DNA from: Thermoanaerobacter ethanolicus JW 200
Lineage (GTDB): Bacteria; Bacillota; Thermoanaerobacteria; Thermoanaerobacterales; Thermoanaerobacteraceae
NCBI RefSeq assembly: GCF_003722315.1
Contig: NZ_CP033580.1
Span: 1-64,000, forward strand
Length of the DNA: 64,000 bases
Reading direction: 5' to 3'
In this document: positions 41,923 through 50,874 of the stretch, piece by piece
Layout: each line of letters starts with the position of its first letter
How positions within the stretch are numbered: position 1 is the stretch's first letter
Notes under the pieces: model-generated
Told to the model about the DNA's origin: nothing
The model's input: the letters and a program-made list of their open reading frames with translations, nothing else
Databases searched by the model: none
Program-made: the position numbers and the translations under genes

Positions 41923-42589
41923 TAGCCATCTCCTCCTCATGTGTAATTTCAATCATTGTCCTTGCAACCATAGGGTCAAATTGACTTCCTGAGTTTTTAA
42001 GTAGCTCTTCAATTATAAACTTTTTTTCAACAGCTGCCTTATAATGTCTCCCTGACATCATAGCATCAGCTGCGTCACATACAGCTAGAATCCTCGCTAA
42101 GAAAGGTATTTCATTCCCTTTCAATCCATAAGGATAACCTATCCCGTCGTATCTTTCATGATGAGTTTCAACAATTGTTACAATTTCCTCAGGAAAACCT
42201 CTTTCTCTGAGCCACTCTGCACCCTTTGAAGGGTGAAACTCCATTATTCGCCTTTCAAAGGGTGAAAGTGATGTATCCTTTGACAGAATTTTAAAATTTA
42301 TTAGCAATTTTCCTATATCATGCAACAGTGCAGATTGAATTAAAATTCTTTTTTCGCTTTCATCGAGAGAAAAAGCTTTTGATACTTTTTTACATAACTC
42401 AGCTGTTCTTGTCTGGTGGTCTAGAACGTACTTTTGATAAAACTCTGCATTTTCTTCTCTGATGAGTGTGACAATGTTTCTGTTGTTTGTGCATTTCCTG
42501 CACACACTGCAGTTTCCGTCACAGTATCCGCCTGCAATTTCAAGCTTATAGTAGCCGTCATAGTCTAAAACGAGAAGTGCAAATTCCAC
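41915..42589 (-). CDS. HD-GYP domain phosphohydrolase
   Basis: The protein (224 residues) has an N-terminal cysteine group (GYCDGNCSVCRKCTN) that may bind metal, then an HD-GYP domain: LLHDIGKLLINFKIL, EFHPSKGAEWL, VETHHERYDGIGYPYGLKG and ILAVCDAADAM. The family hydrolyses cyclic di-GMP or related nucleotides. Between prepilin peptidase and ParM-like genes it could tune pilus activity. It starts at GTG after GGAGGTG. Confidence 0.85.
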   Translation of the reverse strand: MEFALLVLDYDGYYKLEIAGGYCDGNCSVCRKCTNNRNIVTLIREENAEFYQKYVLDHQTRTAELCKKVSKAFSLDESEKRILIQSALLHDIGKLLINFKILSKDTSLSPFERRIMEFHPSKGAEWLRERGFPEEIVTIVETHHERYDGIGYPYGLKGNEIPFLARILAVCDAADAMMSGRHYKAAVEKKFIIEELLKNSGSQFDPMVARTMIEITHEEEMANV

Positions 42590-43002
42590 GAAAACACCTC
42601 CATAGAAAAATAGAACAGGTATGATACAAACACATAAGGTACAAGAGGCACAGAATACTTTAAGCCTTTTCTTTTAATTAGTCCGTAAATTAGAGTGGCA
42701 ACAAGAAGGATAAACATTGGTAATGCCAGCATAGAGAAATTTTTTCCCATAAAGAAAGCTAAAGCAGTTAAAAGTTTAATATCTCCGCCTCCAATACTTC
42801 CTTCAAATATAATTGATGGAATGAGAAGAAGTATAAAAACTGCTGCTGCCGTCAAAAAGCTTTCTTTAAAATTGCTGCAGGTAAATAAGGAATAAATAAA
42901 AAGGGCAAGTACCGCAAAATCTGGCACCTCCCTTTTTTTAAGGTCTAGATAGCTTAAATAAAAGAGAAGCACTGCAACCGGGATATACTTTATTTCCTCC
43001 AC
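42565..43002 (-). CDS. tadV: TadV/CpaA-type prepilin peptidase (A24)
   Basis: The 145-residue protein has four or more transmembrane helices, YLDLKKREVPDF (first catalytic Asp) and GGGDIKLLTALAFFMG (second Asp, GxGD motif). It lacks the N-methylase domain, as is usual for the short TadV/CpaA form. It cleaves Flp and TadE-type prepilins. The start is uncertain because GTG 43002 overlaps the ribosome site. Confidence 0.87.
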   Translation of the reverse strand: MEEIKYIPVAVLLFYLSYLDLKKREVPDFAVLALFIYSLFTCSNFKESFLTAAAVFILLLIPSIIFEGSIGGGDIKLLTALAFFMGKNFSMLALPMFILLVATLIYGLIKRKGLKYSVPLVPYVFVSYLFYFSMEVFSWNLHFSF

Positions 43003-43049
43003 CTCCTCAATAAAATAAAGGCCTCATACATTTTGTGCAGGCCCAAACT

Positions 43050-44459
43050 TTATTTGTAGAATATCAGCGCATTACTTAAGTTTCTACCGGGTGCTGTAAG
43101 ATACTTTCCTTTAAAGTACAATCCAGAAGAAGCTCCGCCGTCAAGATTCATAGCGTTGTAAGCACCTAATTGCTTCATAATCTGCGCTAACTGATACACA
43201 GTAGCATTCGGTACAGTCACAAGGAGAATGTCTCCCTGAGGAGTTACTCCTATTGCACTTCTAGCAAAGGATAGACTCAAAATCTTAGCTTCAGTAAAAC
43301 CTTCACTAACAGGATCAACATTTATCTCACCATTCCTAACAAGAGTAGGACCTGCTCCTACTGCCTCAACCACATCCGACCAGTCCACTTTGTTTCCATC
43401 TGCATCTGTATAAACAATTCTGTACTCTACTGTTTTTCCAATTTCAAACACTCTTGCCAGATACTCTTCACTTCCAGTAAGATTTATGACATATCCATTA
43501 GCAGGAATATTAACATCTTGGTTTTCCTTAATGTATTTGACAACACCATTTTCCACTACAATATTTATTCCATAGCTAAATCCTAAACTTATTCCCCATT
43601 CAGGTGTAAATATGTACACACCATTTCCATTAGGTGTATGATTAAATCCATAAGCGTACCAGTTATTTGGCCATGAGTAAGACCCATTCGTACCGCCTTC
43701 TATTTTTATCCTTAATTTCTCCATCTTAACTCTTCCATCTGCAGTAAATCCAAACACAGTTCCTATGTTACCTATATGAACCACTTTTCCTGACTTGATA
43801 ATTGTATCCCACGGATCAGGATGACCATTATAGGCGCTAAAAAATGTTCCATTAATTGCTGCAGAAGCATTATAGAGTTTAGCCATATCATATAGGCTCT
43901 GAGTAGTCCCTATTTGATTATTAGCCAGAACAACTAAAGGTTTATAAGGTGAATTGTAAGGAATCTTTACACCAGTTACGGAAATTCCGTTAATTTTTGT
44001 GCTGAAACTCTGTATTTCAGCATCGTAATCTACTGCCCTCACATATATAGCTGAATCATTGAAAGGAATTACAGCTGTTTGAGTGGCATCTTCCCACTTT
44101 ACTTTATTTCCACCTATTAGCTCAGCTAAAAATCGAAGGGGTAAAAAAGTAGAGTCATTTTTAATTATTGCCGGTACAGGCATTTCTCTGCTTTTCCCGT
44201 TTACAACTGCTTTTGTACTGTTAATTTGAAGGACAATTTTTAGGTCATCCTTTGTAATTTCAACAGTTTGAGTATCACCAAACCATTTAACTTCAGCTCC
44301 CATGCTCTGAAATACGCCTCTTGCAGGCACCATCATGTAGGTGTTGTTCTGATAAGTGTACAAAAATCCCTTGTAATATGAATCAGCAAAGGAAGGGGAG
44401 GGGAAAGCAAAATAAAAGAGTAAAAAACCTAAAAAAGCCGCTGATAATGTTCTTTTCAT
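43050..44459 (-). CDS. Secreted stalk-domain protein with phosphodiester glycosidase (NAGPA) domain
   Basis: The protein has 469 residues. A signal peptide (FLGFLLFYFAFPSPSFA) is followed by a stalk domain (YMMVPARGVFQSMGAEVKWF, TFLPLRFLAELIGGNKV) and a NAGPA-type domain (AAINGTFFSAYNGHPDP, SFARSAIGVTPQGDILLVTV, AYNAMNLDGGASSGLY). The family acts on sugar phosphodiesters and often works on the cell wall. Its place within the Tad operon suggests wall remodelling for the pilus, a role I infer. Confidence 0.85.
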   Translation of the reverse strand: MKRTLSAAFLGFLLFYFAFPSPSFADSYYKGFLYTYQNNTYMMVPARGVFQSMGAEVKWFGDTQTVEITKDDLKIVLQINSTKAVVNGKSREMPVPAIIKNDSTFLPLRFLAELIGGNKVKWEDATQTAVIPFNDSAIYVRAVDYDAEIQSFSTKINGISVTGVKIPYNSPYKPLVVLANNQIGTTQSLYDMAKLYNASAAINGTFFSAYNGHPDPWDTIIKSGKVVHIGNIGTVFGFTADGRVKMEKLRIKIEGGTNGSYSWPNNWYAYGFNHTPNGNGVYIFTPEWGISLGFSYGINIVVENGVVKYIKENQDVNIPANGYVINLTGSEEYLARVFEIGKTVEYRIVYTDADGNKVDWSDVVEAVGAGPTLVRNGEINVDPVSEGFTEAKILSLSFARSAIGVTPQGDILLVTVPNATVYQLAQIMKQLGAYNAMNLDGGASSGLYFKGKYLTAPGRNLSNALIFYK

Positions 44460-44535
44460 CGTTTTATTACCTCGCTTCCTTTTCTTAGGCTTTTCTAATT
44501 ATATTTTCGGTCAGCTGCTTCTTTTTGTAAAGTCC

Positions 44536-45174
44536 TTAATACCCTAGCAAAAACAAACTTCCTTTAGCTTCATATTCCTTTATAATAACTGCCTGCTCAG
44601 GCGTAACAATTAAAGTCACTGCTGCAGGAATTAAAGACTCCTTATCATACTGATTGTTTTTATCAGCCTTTCTAACATCTTCTCCTGACTTATTTACAAC
44701 ATCATATATTTGAACCTTCTCAGCTACTATCTTAGAAGCACCATCTTTAGCTTCATCCTTGGGCACCCATCCAATATCCACAAAATCACCCGGCTTAATT
44801 TTTCCTGCAAGAGATGATGTCAAATTTACGCCTATTGTTACTCTTCTCATATCCTCCTTCAAGACAGGTACTTCTTCATGTGAAACCATGCTTTTCAGCA
44901 CATATGACCCTGCAGCAATATCTACTTTTGCATAGCCGGTAGCTTTCTCATTTGCCAAGTACATTTCTTTTACATATGCTGATTGGGGTATCTCTTTTAT
45001 CCCGAGCTTTGTATCTATTTTTTCTCCTGATTTAATATCAGAAACCGCAGCAATTACCTGTATCTTTTTATCACTTTCTGCCATGCTTTTGAAGTATTGA
45101 TACTGGAAAAATGACAAACCTCCTGCGAGAATTAAACTTAATGCTATAAGTATCGCTTTCTTCTTCACAAACAT
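44536..45174 (-). CDS. cpaB: CpaB/RcpC pilus assembly protein
   Basis: The 212-residue protein has an N-terminal helix (AILIALSLILAGGLSFFQYQ), a SAF domain (VAAVSDIKSGEKIDTKLGIK) and a C-terminal RcpC/CpaB region (LTSSLAGKIKPGDFVDIGWV). It is the periplasmic-side or wall-side Tad assembly protein. The gene follows the TadE/F-like gene with a three-base gap. Confidence 0.88.
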   Translation of the reverse strand: MFVKKKAILIALSLILAGGLSFFQYQYFKSMAESDKKIQVIAAVSDIKSGEKIDTKLGIKEIPQSAYVKEMYLANEKATGYAKVDIAAGSYVLKSMVSHEEVPVLKEDMRRVTIGVNLTSSLAGKIKPGDFVDIGWVPKDEAKDGASKIVAEKVQIYDVVNKSGEDVRKADKNNQYDKESLIPAAVTLIVTPEQAVIIKEYEAKGSLFLLGY

Positions 45175-45177
45175 CTA

Positions 45178-45738
45178 TCATTCCTCCTGTAAATTATAGA
45201 AATTATCAACATCACGGTGTATAACAATGTCAACATATTTTCCAAACAAACCTGTTAAAGCTGGTCTTTTAGCTTTAAAGCTTACAACAACATGAATAGA
45301 CGTGTTTTTTATAAACGTTCCTCTAGTGCAGAATGTCGGGTAGCTGCCGGGGTTGTAAACTATAAACTCGTCAACATGCACCGGCCCTGCTGCAACACTT
45401 CCCGGCAGTGGATTCATATTTTCATCAAGCTTCATGTTCTTCTTAAGGTATTCATAAAAAGTATCTCTTGCAGCATTAGGATCAAGGACATATTCTCCAT
45501 AGGCTATATCCACTGGATTTGTGCTTTTTAGTGCTGCTAGGGCTGCTGCAACAACAGCATCATCAGCACTGTTTTTAATGGTATACAAGAATCTGCTTTC
45601 TATCAAAAACATGCTGAATGTCATAAAAGGAATTAGAAAAAGCAGTGCAATAAATATAGAACTTATGCCCTTTTTATCTTTCATACTTCTTGCTGATAGA
45701 CGAAATAGGCCCATAAACCATCTGAGTACTCTCATCAA
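45178..45738 (-). CDS. TadE/TadF-like minor pseudopilin
   Basis: The protein of 186 residues has a basic leader, then DKKGISSIFIALLFLIPFMT, a processed pilin-type helix with Gly before the cleavage site, and an extracellular domain. Starting at ATG 45738 it overlaps the previous gene by 65 bases; ATG 45684 (KDKKG) would leave only about 11. Substrate of the prepilin peptidase. Confidence 0.75.
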   Translation of the reverse strand: MMRVLRWFMGLFRLSARSMKDKKGISSIFIALLFLIPFMTFSMFLIESRFLYTIKNSADDAVVAAALAALKSTNPVDIAYGEYVLDPNAARDTFYEYLKKNMKLDENMNPLPGSVAAGPVHVDEFIVYNPGSYPTFCTRGTFIKNTSIHVVVSFKAKRPALTGLFGKYVDIVIHRDVDNFYNLQEE

Positions 45739-46147
45739 CTCTTTTTATACCTCCAAGCGTAATAGTGTACCTCCTCATTACAGTATCCATAGCTATCCTT
45801 ATTTTCACTTCCTCCCCATAAGGAACAGGGTATGGTGTGTAATCAATATGCACCTTATTAAGGTCTATCCCTTTTGACTGGAGAAAAGCCTCAAGATTGT
45901 AAAGCCCATCAGAAGTCAGTCCTCCTTCAATCTCCATTCTCAAAACCGCCTGTCTTGCTGCTTGGCGCAGAGTATCGTACCTCACCAAATCTGTAAGCAT
46001 ATTAACTGTGTTGGCAATTGGGAGTATAAGAAAAGGGAGCACAAGAACAAAAGCAATTATTTCCGCAGTTCCTTTTCTCCAGAAATTTTTCATAAGTGGG
46101 GCAGGAAGGCTAAAAAGTCCTCCTGCCTTCACCTCCTTACTGGCCAT
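45674..46147 (-). CDS. tadE: TadE-like minor pseudopilin
   Basis: The 157-residue protein has a leader ending RKGTAEIIAFVLVLPFLILP, the type-IV-pilin-like helix with a Glu near position 5, and a short extracellular domain. It overlaps the flp gene end by 11 bases. It is expected to be cleaved by TadV. Confidence 0.75.
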   Translation of the reverse strand: MASKEVKAGGLFSLPAPLMKNFWRKGTAEIIAFVLVLPFLILPIANTVNMLTDLVRYDTLRQAARQAVLRMEIEGGLTSDGLYNLEAFLQSKGIDLNKVHIDYTPYPVPYGEEVKIRIAMDTVMRRYTITLGGIKRVDESTQMVYGPISSISKKYER

Positions 46148-46334
46148 TTAATACCTGCTCCATCTGAGAGTTGAGGTTTGAAATTCCTCTGCTTGTAGTC
46201 TGACCAGTACTTTTAATAGGATTTGCTACAACAAGAATTACAAATAAGATTATCAAAGCCACAGCAACAATTTCACTAAATCCCTTAGAGTTTCCTAAAG
46301 CCCTTTTGATTGACTCTTTAATCTTCCTAAACAT
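46137..46334 (-). CDS. flp: Flp-type major pilin
   Basis: The 65-residue protein has a short basic leader, cleavage-like site SKG-FSEI and one hydrophobic helix (IVAVALIILFVILVVANPIK). The usual Flp Glu-Tyr pair is not present: Glu is there but Tyr is replaced. GGAGGT precedes the ATG. It would be the pilus fibre subunit. Confidence 0.75.
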   Translation of the reverse strand: MFRKIKESIKRALGNSKGFSEIVAVALIILFVILVVANPIKSTGQTTSRGISNLNSQMEQVLNGQ

Positions 46335-46347
46335 TAAATCTACCTCC

Positions 46348-47166
46348 TCAAAAAATTAATCTTAATCCACCTTGAATGTTTGTGAAGTAGGAGTAAATAT
46401 AAAGCGTCACAATAGAAGCCATTAAAAAGAAAACAGCTGCAAGGACTTTGTACTCCATAGATTTATCTTGTCTGGCTATTTTGGATGCTGCCGTGTTGAA
46501 AAGTGAAGTAGAAAGAGTAGATAAAATCTCTAAAGTTCTTCCTGTCCTTTCTCCCTGCAGTAATGCCATAGCTAGAACATTTGCTTCAGGAAGATTCACT
46601 TCATTTATAAACCTTTTTAAAGCCACCTCCTTCTCTTTTGTCATAATGTACTCTGCAGCAAGCTTTGTTAATGCATTTCTCACCTCCTTCGCTTGAGCTG
46701 ACTGAGCTGTAATTAAAAATATGTCCTCAAGCGGCACATCGGCCGCTGCTCCCAGCTCGAATAAGTCCACTATTTCAGGCATTTCTCTTCTAAACTTCTC
46801 CTGTCTGTCTTTTTTTACAGAAGAAATGTATATGTCAAGGCCAAAAAATCCAAGAATAATTAGTAAAGCAGCCTGAATTCCGCTCATTCCTGTCAAATAA
46901 GCGTAAGCAATTGAAAATAAAAAAAGCCCTGCACGAGCAAGGATGTACGTCTCAGCAGTAAGGCCTAAGGGATTCCCTGCCGCTTTAAGCTTATCGTTTA
47001 TCTTTTGCAATACATCTTTTTTTACTGTTTTACCCACAATTTTTGAAATCTCATCAGCAGGTTTTATGCGGTAAATTCTTTTTTTAAGCGAGTAAATCTC
47101 ATACTCTTTTATCAAGCTGTATATTAAAAAAGTCAGTACTGGTATAAGAAAAGCACTGTAAATAAT
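46348..47166 (-). CDS. tadC: TadC-like membrane platform protein, probable ATT start
   Basis: The protein (about 272 residues) is a type II secretion F-domain protein with N-terminal and C-terminal helices and EMPEIVDLFELGAAADVPLE in the middle. The first standard start codon, TTG 47115, has no ribosome site and would cut the first helix. AAGGAGG stands seven bases before ATT 47166, in the same frame with no stop between, and the extra residues (IYSAFLIPVLTFLIYS) form the expected helix. I therefore take ATT as the start. Confidence 0.8.
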   Translation of the reverse strand: MIYSAFLIPVLTFLIYSLIKEYEIYSLKKRIYRIKPADEISKIVGKTVKKDVLQKINDKLKAAGNPLGLTAETYILARAGLFLFSIAYAYLTGMSGIQAALLIILGFFGLDIYISSVKKDRQEKFRREMPEIVDLFELGAAADVPLEDIFLITAQSAQAKEVRNALTKLAAEYIMTKEKEVALKRFINEVNLPEANVLAMALLQGERTGRTLEILSTLSTSLFNTAASKIARQDKSMEYKVLAAVFFLMASIVTLYIYSYFTNIQGGLRLIF

Positions 47167-47178
47167 CTTAATCCCTCC

Positions 47179-48072
47179 TTACGAAGAAGAATTAATGTTT
47201 TTAATCATGTAAAGCCCGAATATAATTGACACAGCATTTGAAATGGCTATAGCCTGTCCTGTTATGGTGTTTTTCACAATATACACAATGTCCGGGTCAG
47301 TAGAAATATTCATCATCAGGAGAAGATTTATCACTATCATGATGAGTATAACCATGCTTCCCACAGATGCATTTGCTGCTTTAATAGACTCAAGAGAAAA
47401 AAGTTTTTCACCTTGCTCTCTTAGCTTCATGAGCGCTTTATTAAAATTTCCTCCATATTTTGCATTCATCTTAGCAAAATTTATAAACTTCCTGAACTCT
47501 CTATTTCCTGCTTCAACAGCCATATTTTCAAGACATTCATCAACACTCATTTGAGTCTTTTCATACAAAAACACGTTTCTCTTGATGATTGACCTCAAAG
47601 GTTCAGAAATATAAGGTGTTGTTGATTTTAAGGCATTGATAATATTTCCTTCAATGTTGTAAAAGCCCATAAATGTTGTCAAAAAAGACAAATACGCTTC
47701 TTTAATTTTCTTAGCATTCACAGTCGACATGAGCATCATAGCAGCATAAGGGACATACACAATCGAAGAAGCATAAAACAAAGCTGCAAAACCTAATTTT
47801 CGAAAAAGATAAATACCTACTGCAAAGAGCAGTAGACTAACAATCATCATATTTTTCGAATCAAGAAAAGGTAATTTACTTTTAACACCCGATCTTGCTA
47901 AAAGCACATCTATGCTTTTTAAAAGTTTAGACCCTTTTTCTGATAACACTCCTGTCTTTTTAAACTGCCATTTGGATAAGCGCTTTTTAAACTTTAGACG
48001 CTCAATACCCAATGCAGCAGCATATATAACTAAAGCCAGAAGAGCAGACTCTACAAAAACCAAATAAATCAA
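47179..48072 (-). CDS. tadB: TadB-like membrane platform protein
   Basis: The 297-residue type II secretion F-domain protein has helices at both ends and in the middle (MIYLVFVESALLALVIYAAA; SMVILIMIVINLLLM). It pairs with TadC to form the inner-membrane platform driven by TadA. TTG start after GGAGGTG, overlapping the tadA stop. Confidence 0.87.
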   Translation of the reverse strand: MIYLVFVESALLALVIYAAALGIERLKFKKRLSKWQFKKTGVLSEKGSKLLKSIDVLLARSGVKSKLPFLDSKNMMIVSLLLFAVGIYLFRKLGFAALFYASSIVYVPYAAMMLMSTVNAKKIKEAYLSFLTTFMGFYNIEGNIINALKSTTPYISEPLRSIIKRNVFLYEKTQMSVDECLENMAVEAGNREFRKFINFAKMNAKYGGNFNKALMKLREQGEKLFSLESIKAANASVGSMVILIMIVINLLLMMNISTDPDIVYIVKNTITGQAIAISNAVSIIFGLYMIKNINSSS

Positions 48073-49214
48073 TTAACACCTCCTCCCCTCAAATCCAGTA
48101 TTTCTTTTACTTTGTAGTCTTCCATAAAAACAATCAAATCCAATGAGGCAAAGAGCATTTCCCTTAAATCATCCACTGGCACATCAGTACCTGAGCGCTT
48201 CATGAGAAGAATCAACCTGTTTACGACTTCTCCTGCAGAATTTGCATGGACTGTTGCCATACTCCCACGGTGGCCCGTATACACGGCATTGAAAAAGTCC
48301 ATGGCTTCCCTGTCTTTTATTTCACCTATAAAAATCCTGTCCATACTCATAAGAAGACCTATCTTTGTGAGCTCAAACAGAGTATAATCTTTTACTTCAG
48401 GATTGTCAGAAATCCTTACAAGCTTGCAGACAATATCAGGGTGTCTTGGCTTAATTTCAAACGTCTCCTGAATCAAAAGTCCTCTTTCTTCATGCGGGAC
48501 TATGTCAATTAAAGCACCTAAAAGAGTCGTTTTTCCACTTCCACCCTTACCTGCTATGACAATAGTTTTCCTGTCCAGTACAGCCTTTTTAAAAAATTCT
48601 TTCTGCTCATCAGAAAGCATCCCTTTTACAACAAGCTCCTCCAGTGTAAAGCTTGTGGTGGGCTTTCTGATTGAAATAGAAGGGGAGAGGACATTAATTG
48701 GCTTTAGTGATATGACAATTCTTAGGTTCCTTTTTCTGTCAGTGAGCACGGCTTCAGCATTAGAGTTCTCATCCAGTTTTCCTCCGCACATTGCAGCTAT
48801 TCTGTAGCAGTACCTTGTCAGCCTTTCTTCACTGCCAAAATCCACTGGCACACGAAATTTTTTGCCAAACTTTTTGATATAGACAACGTTGAAGGAATTT
48901 ACGAGTACATCCGATACTTCCGGGTCTTCAATGTACGGTTGTAATGGCCCATAACCAAAAAGCACATCAAACACTCTTTGTGTAAATTCCTCAACACTGC
49001 CTTTGTACAGCTTTTTATCAATCACCAGCTCTCTTATTTTGTTTTCTAGTAGTATCCGTGGCTGTATCCCACTTTCCACTCCTGCAACAAGATCTGGATG
49101 CTCCTCGACAATTTTAGCAACAATCTCATCAACAGCTGTATTTACACTAAAGTCTATCTCTTTTCTGTTCTGATAACTAATTTCTTCTGGCACAAAAGGA
49201 TTAATTAACGCCAA
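48069..49214 (-). CDS. tadA: TadA/CpaF secretion ATPase
   Basis: The protein (381 residues) has Walker A IVIAGKGGSGKTTLLGALID near residue 220, an Asp box, ATVHANSAGEVVNRLILLM and the conserved N-terminal FGYGPLQPYIEDPEVSDVLV. It powers pilus polymerisation. TTG 49214 is nine bases after GAGGAGG; the longer frame to 49247 would overlap tadZ more. Confidence 0.93.
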   Translation of the reverse strand: MALINPFVPEEISYQNRKEIDFSVNTAVDEIVAKIVEEHPDLVAGVESGIQPRILLENKIRELVIDKKLYKGSVEEFTQRVFDVLFGYGPLQPYIEDPEVSDVLVNSFNVVYIKKFGKKFRVPVDFGSEERLTRYCYRIAAMCGGKLDENSNAEAVLTDRKRNLRIVISLKPINVLSPSISIRKPTTSFTLEELVVKGMLSDEQKEFFKKAVLDRKTIVIAGKGGSGKTTLLGALIDIVPHEERGLLIQETFEIKPRHPDIVCKLVRISDNPEVKDYTLFELTKIGLLMSMDRIFIGEIKDREAMDFFNAVYTGHRGSMATVHANSAGEVVNRLILLMKRSGTDVPVDDLREMLFASLDLIVFMEDYKVKEILDLRGGGVN

Positions 49215-49920
49215 AGCTTTTCGCCTCCTCAGCTTTTTTGATGTCAATTACTTTCTCTAAATCTTTTTTAAGCAAAGACTCTGCTATTCTGCTTATATCC
49301 CTAAGTATATTTTTCTGGCCGTACCTCACACTGAAGGTTTCAATTTCAAGGATTTGAGAAGCAGTAAAAGTGTCTACTTCTTCTCTGCTGACAGCGTTTA
49401 ATACTGCCTTAAATTTTTCTTTTTCAACACCCCATCTATTTGAGACAAAATCAATCATTTGTGCTGTATCCTCAATGTTCCAAACAGTAGGCGCTGTAAC
49501 GGCAAAAATAACATCGCTGTTTTTTAGCGCAGTATAGGTAGAAGAGAAAAATATCCCTGCACTTGTATCAATAACAACATACTCAAATTCATTTTTCAGT
49601 ACTTCAAGCACGGCAGAGAAGTGCTTTTCCTCAAACTTTGTAAAATCATTTATCCCAAAGCCTGTTAAAATCCATATACCCTGTTTTTTCTGTAAATGCT
49701 CATTAACTGCGTCTGCTGTATTATTCCCATTTTCCACAGTTTCGTATATATTCGATTTATCGCTAAGTTCAATCCCAAAATGCCTGTGAATGTGCGGTGT
49801 GACTTCCTTAAAATCAGCTAAAACAATTTCTTTCTTGTACTTTTTTAGACTTAAAGCAAAAGCAGAGGCTAGTGTTGTTTTTCCTGTACCTCCTCCTGCA
49901 CTCCAGAAAGATATTACCAA
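49201..49920 (-). CDS. tadZ: TadZ/CpaE-type ParA-like ATPase
   Basis: The protein (239 residues) has an intact deviant Walker A at its N-terminus (SFWSAGGGTGKTTLASAFAL), EFEYVVIDTSAGIFFSST, and VTAPTVWNIEDTAQMIDFV. It has no receiver domain, unlike the copy at 27511. It probably places the Tad machine. TTG 49920 follows GGAGGTGG by five bases. First gene of the Tad operon. Confidence 0.82.
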   Translation of the reverse strand: MVISFWSAGGGTGKTTLASAFALSLKKYKKEIVLADFKEVTPHIHRHFGIELSDKSNIYETVENGNNTADAVNEHLQKKQGIWILTGFGINDFTKFEEKHFSAVLEVLKNEFEYVVIDTSAGIFFSSTYTALKNSDVIFAVTAPTVWNIEDTAQMIDFVSNRWGVEKEKFKAVLNAVSREEVDTFTASQILEIETFSVRYGQKNILRDISRIAESLLKKDLEKVIDIKKAEEAKSFGVN

Positions 49921-49960
49921 TCTTACCACCTCCAAATTTGTGCTTCTGTATTACCTCATT

Positions 49961-50869
49961 TTACGACGAATCATCAAATTTTGAGAAAAACTCTTTTCTG
50001 CTGTGTTCAAGAAGCTTTCTTTCCAACTCTTCTACGTCGTAAGTTCTTTGAGTGTAGCTATTGAAATAATTTTTAGGGACATGGAATTCCTTTTGACTCT
50101 TACGTTCAAACGGCTGTGTATCCCAGTTTTCTTTGAGTGCAGAGATGAGAAAGCCCTCTGGATTATCAATTTTCCCTCGTAGCATTGCTTTCTCTAAATA
50201 GGCTACAGCGTTCATTATCTTTTCTGCAGGATATACCTTTAGAAGAGCAGCAAAAAAGGAGAGTTTATCTCTCCCTGCAACTTTTTTGTATAGTTCATTT
50301 ATTTCAACAACAACCCCAGCCGAAGGCTGGGAATTTGTTCCGCTTTGCGGGTTGTTGTTGTTTATATTTGTTTGTTTTATATTTGTATGTTTATATTTGT
50401 TATTATAAGTACATTGGGGCAAACTGCACTCATGCATTGGGTCATTTTGCACCATTCCATTGGTGCAATTTGCACCAATGCATTGGGCAGTACTTCTTTT
50501 TTCATACTCATCGTATAGCAAATTTAGTTTTTCATAGTCTATTGTGTACCATTTTGTTTGGTCTAACTTATCATCGTTAAATTTTGCAGAAATTAACAGT
50601 CCCATTTTTTCAAGTTTTTGAAAAGTCCTTTTAACAGTATCATAGCTCCAAAAATCAAAATACTGTTCATGCCACTCTTTTATACTGTTATAAGTCCAGT
50701 ACCTGCCATCAATAAAGTTTATTTGGTTTCTTGAATTATATACAAGCCAGTAATGCACTTGCTGAAGGACAATTGCTTCATTAAGACCAATAACTTTGGC
50801 TAATGTTTTATCAACTACTATCGGGTTTTCCTCGAAAAGAAGTTTACTCCTTACGGTGGAATCTGTCAT
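49961..50869 (-). CDS. Replication initiator/DnaD-like winged-helix protein
   Basis: The 302-residue protein has an N-terminal winged-helix region (LFEENPIVVDKTLAKVIGLN, AIVLQQVHYWLVYNSRNQIN, TVKRTFQKLEKMGLLISAKF) typical of phage and plasmid replication or helicase-loading proteins, a low-complexity middle, and a C-terminal part (SFFAALLKVYPAEKIMNAVA, NPEGFLISALKENWDTQPFE). The middle is encoded by a cluster of palindromes that may be the origin. ATG 50869 follows GGAGAG. Confidence 0.75.
   Translation of the reverse strand: MTDSTVRSKLLFEENPIVVDKTLAKVIGLNEAIVLQQVHYWLVYNSRNQINFIDGRYWTYNSIKEWHEQYFDFWSYDTVKRTFQKLEKMGLLISAKFNDDKLDQTKWYTIDYEKLNLLYDEYEKRSTAQCIGANCTNGMVQNDPMHECSLPQCTYNNKYKHTNIKQTNINNNNPQSGTNSQPSAGVVVEINELYKKVAGRDKLSFFAALLKVYPAEKIMNAVAYLEKAMLRGKIDNPEGFLISALKENWDTQPFERKSQKEFHVPKNYFNSYTQRTYDVEELERKLLEHSRKEFFSKFDDSS
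50434..50487. repeat. Palindrome cluster inside the replication gene (possible origin)
   Basis: CATTGGTGCAA-T-TTGCACCAATG is a 23-bp palindrome (50458-50480). It overlaps the 12-bp palindrome CCAATGCATTGG (50475-50486). TGCATTGGG and TTTGCACCA each occur twice. The encoded amino acids are not themselves a conserved domain. Confidence 0.65.
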
Positions 50870-50874
50870 TTTTC

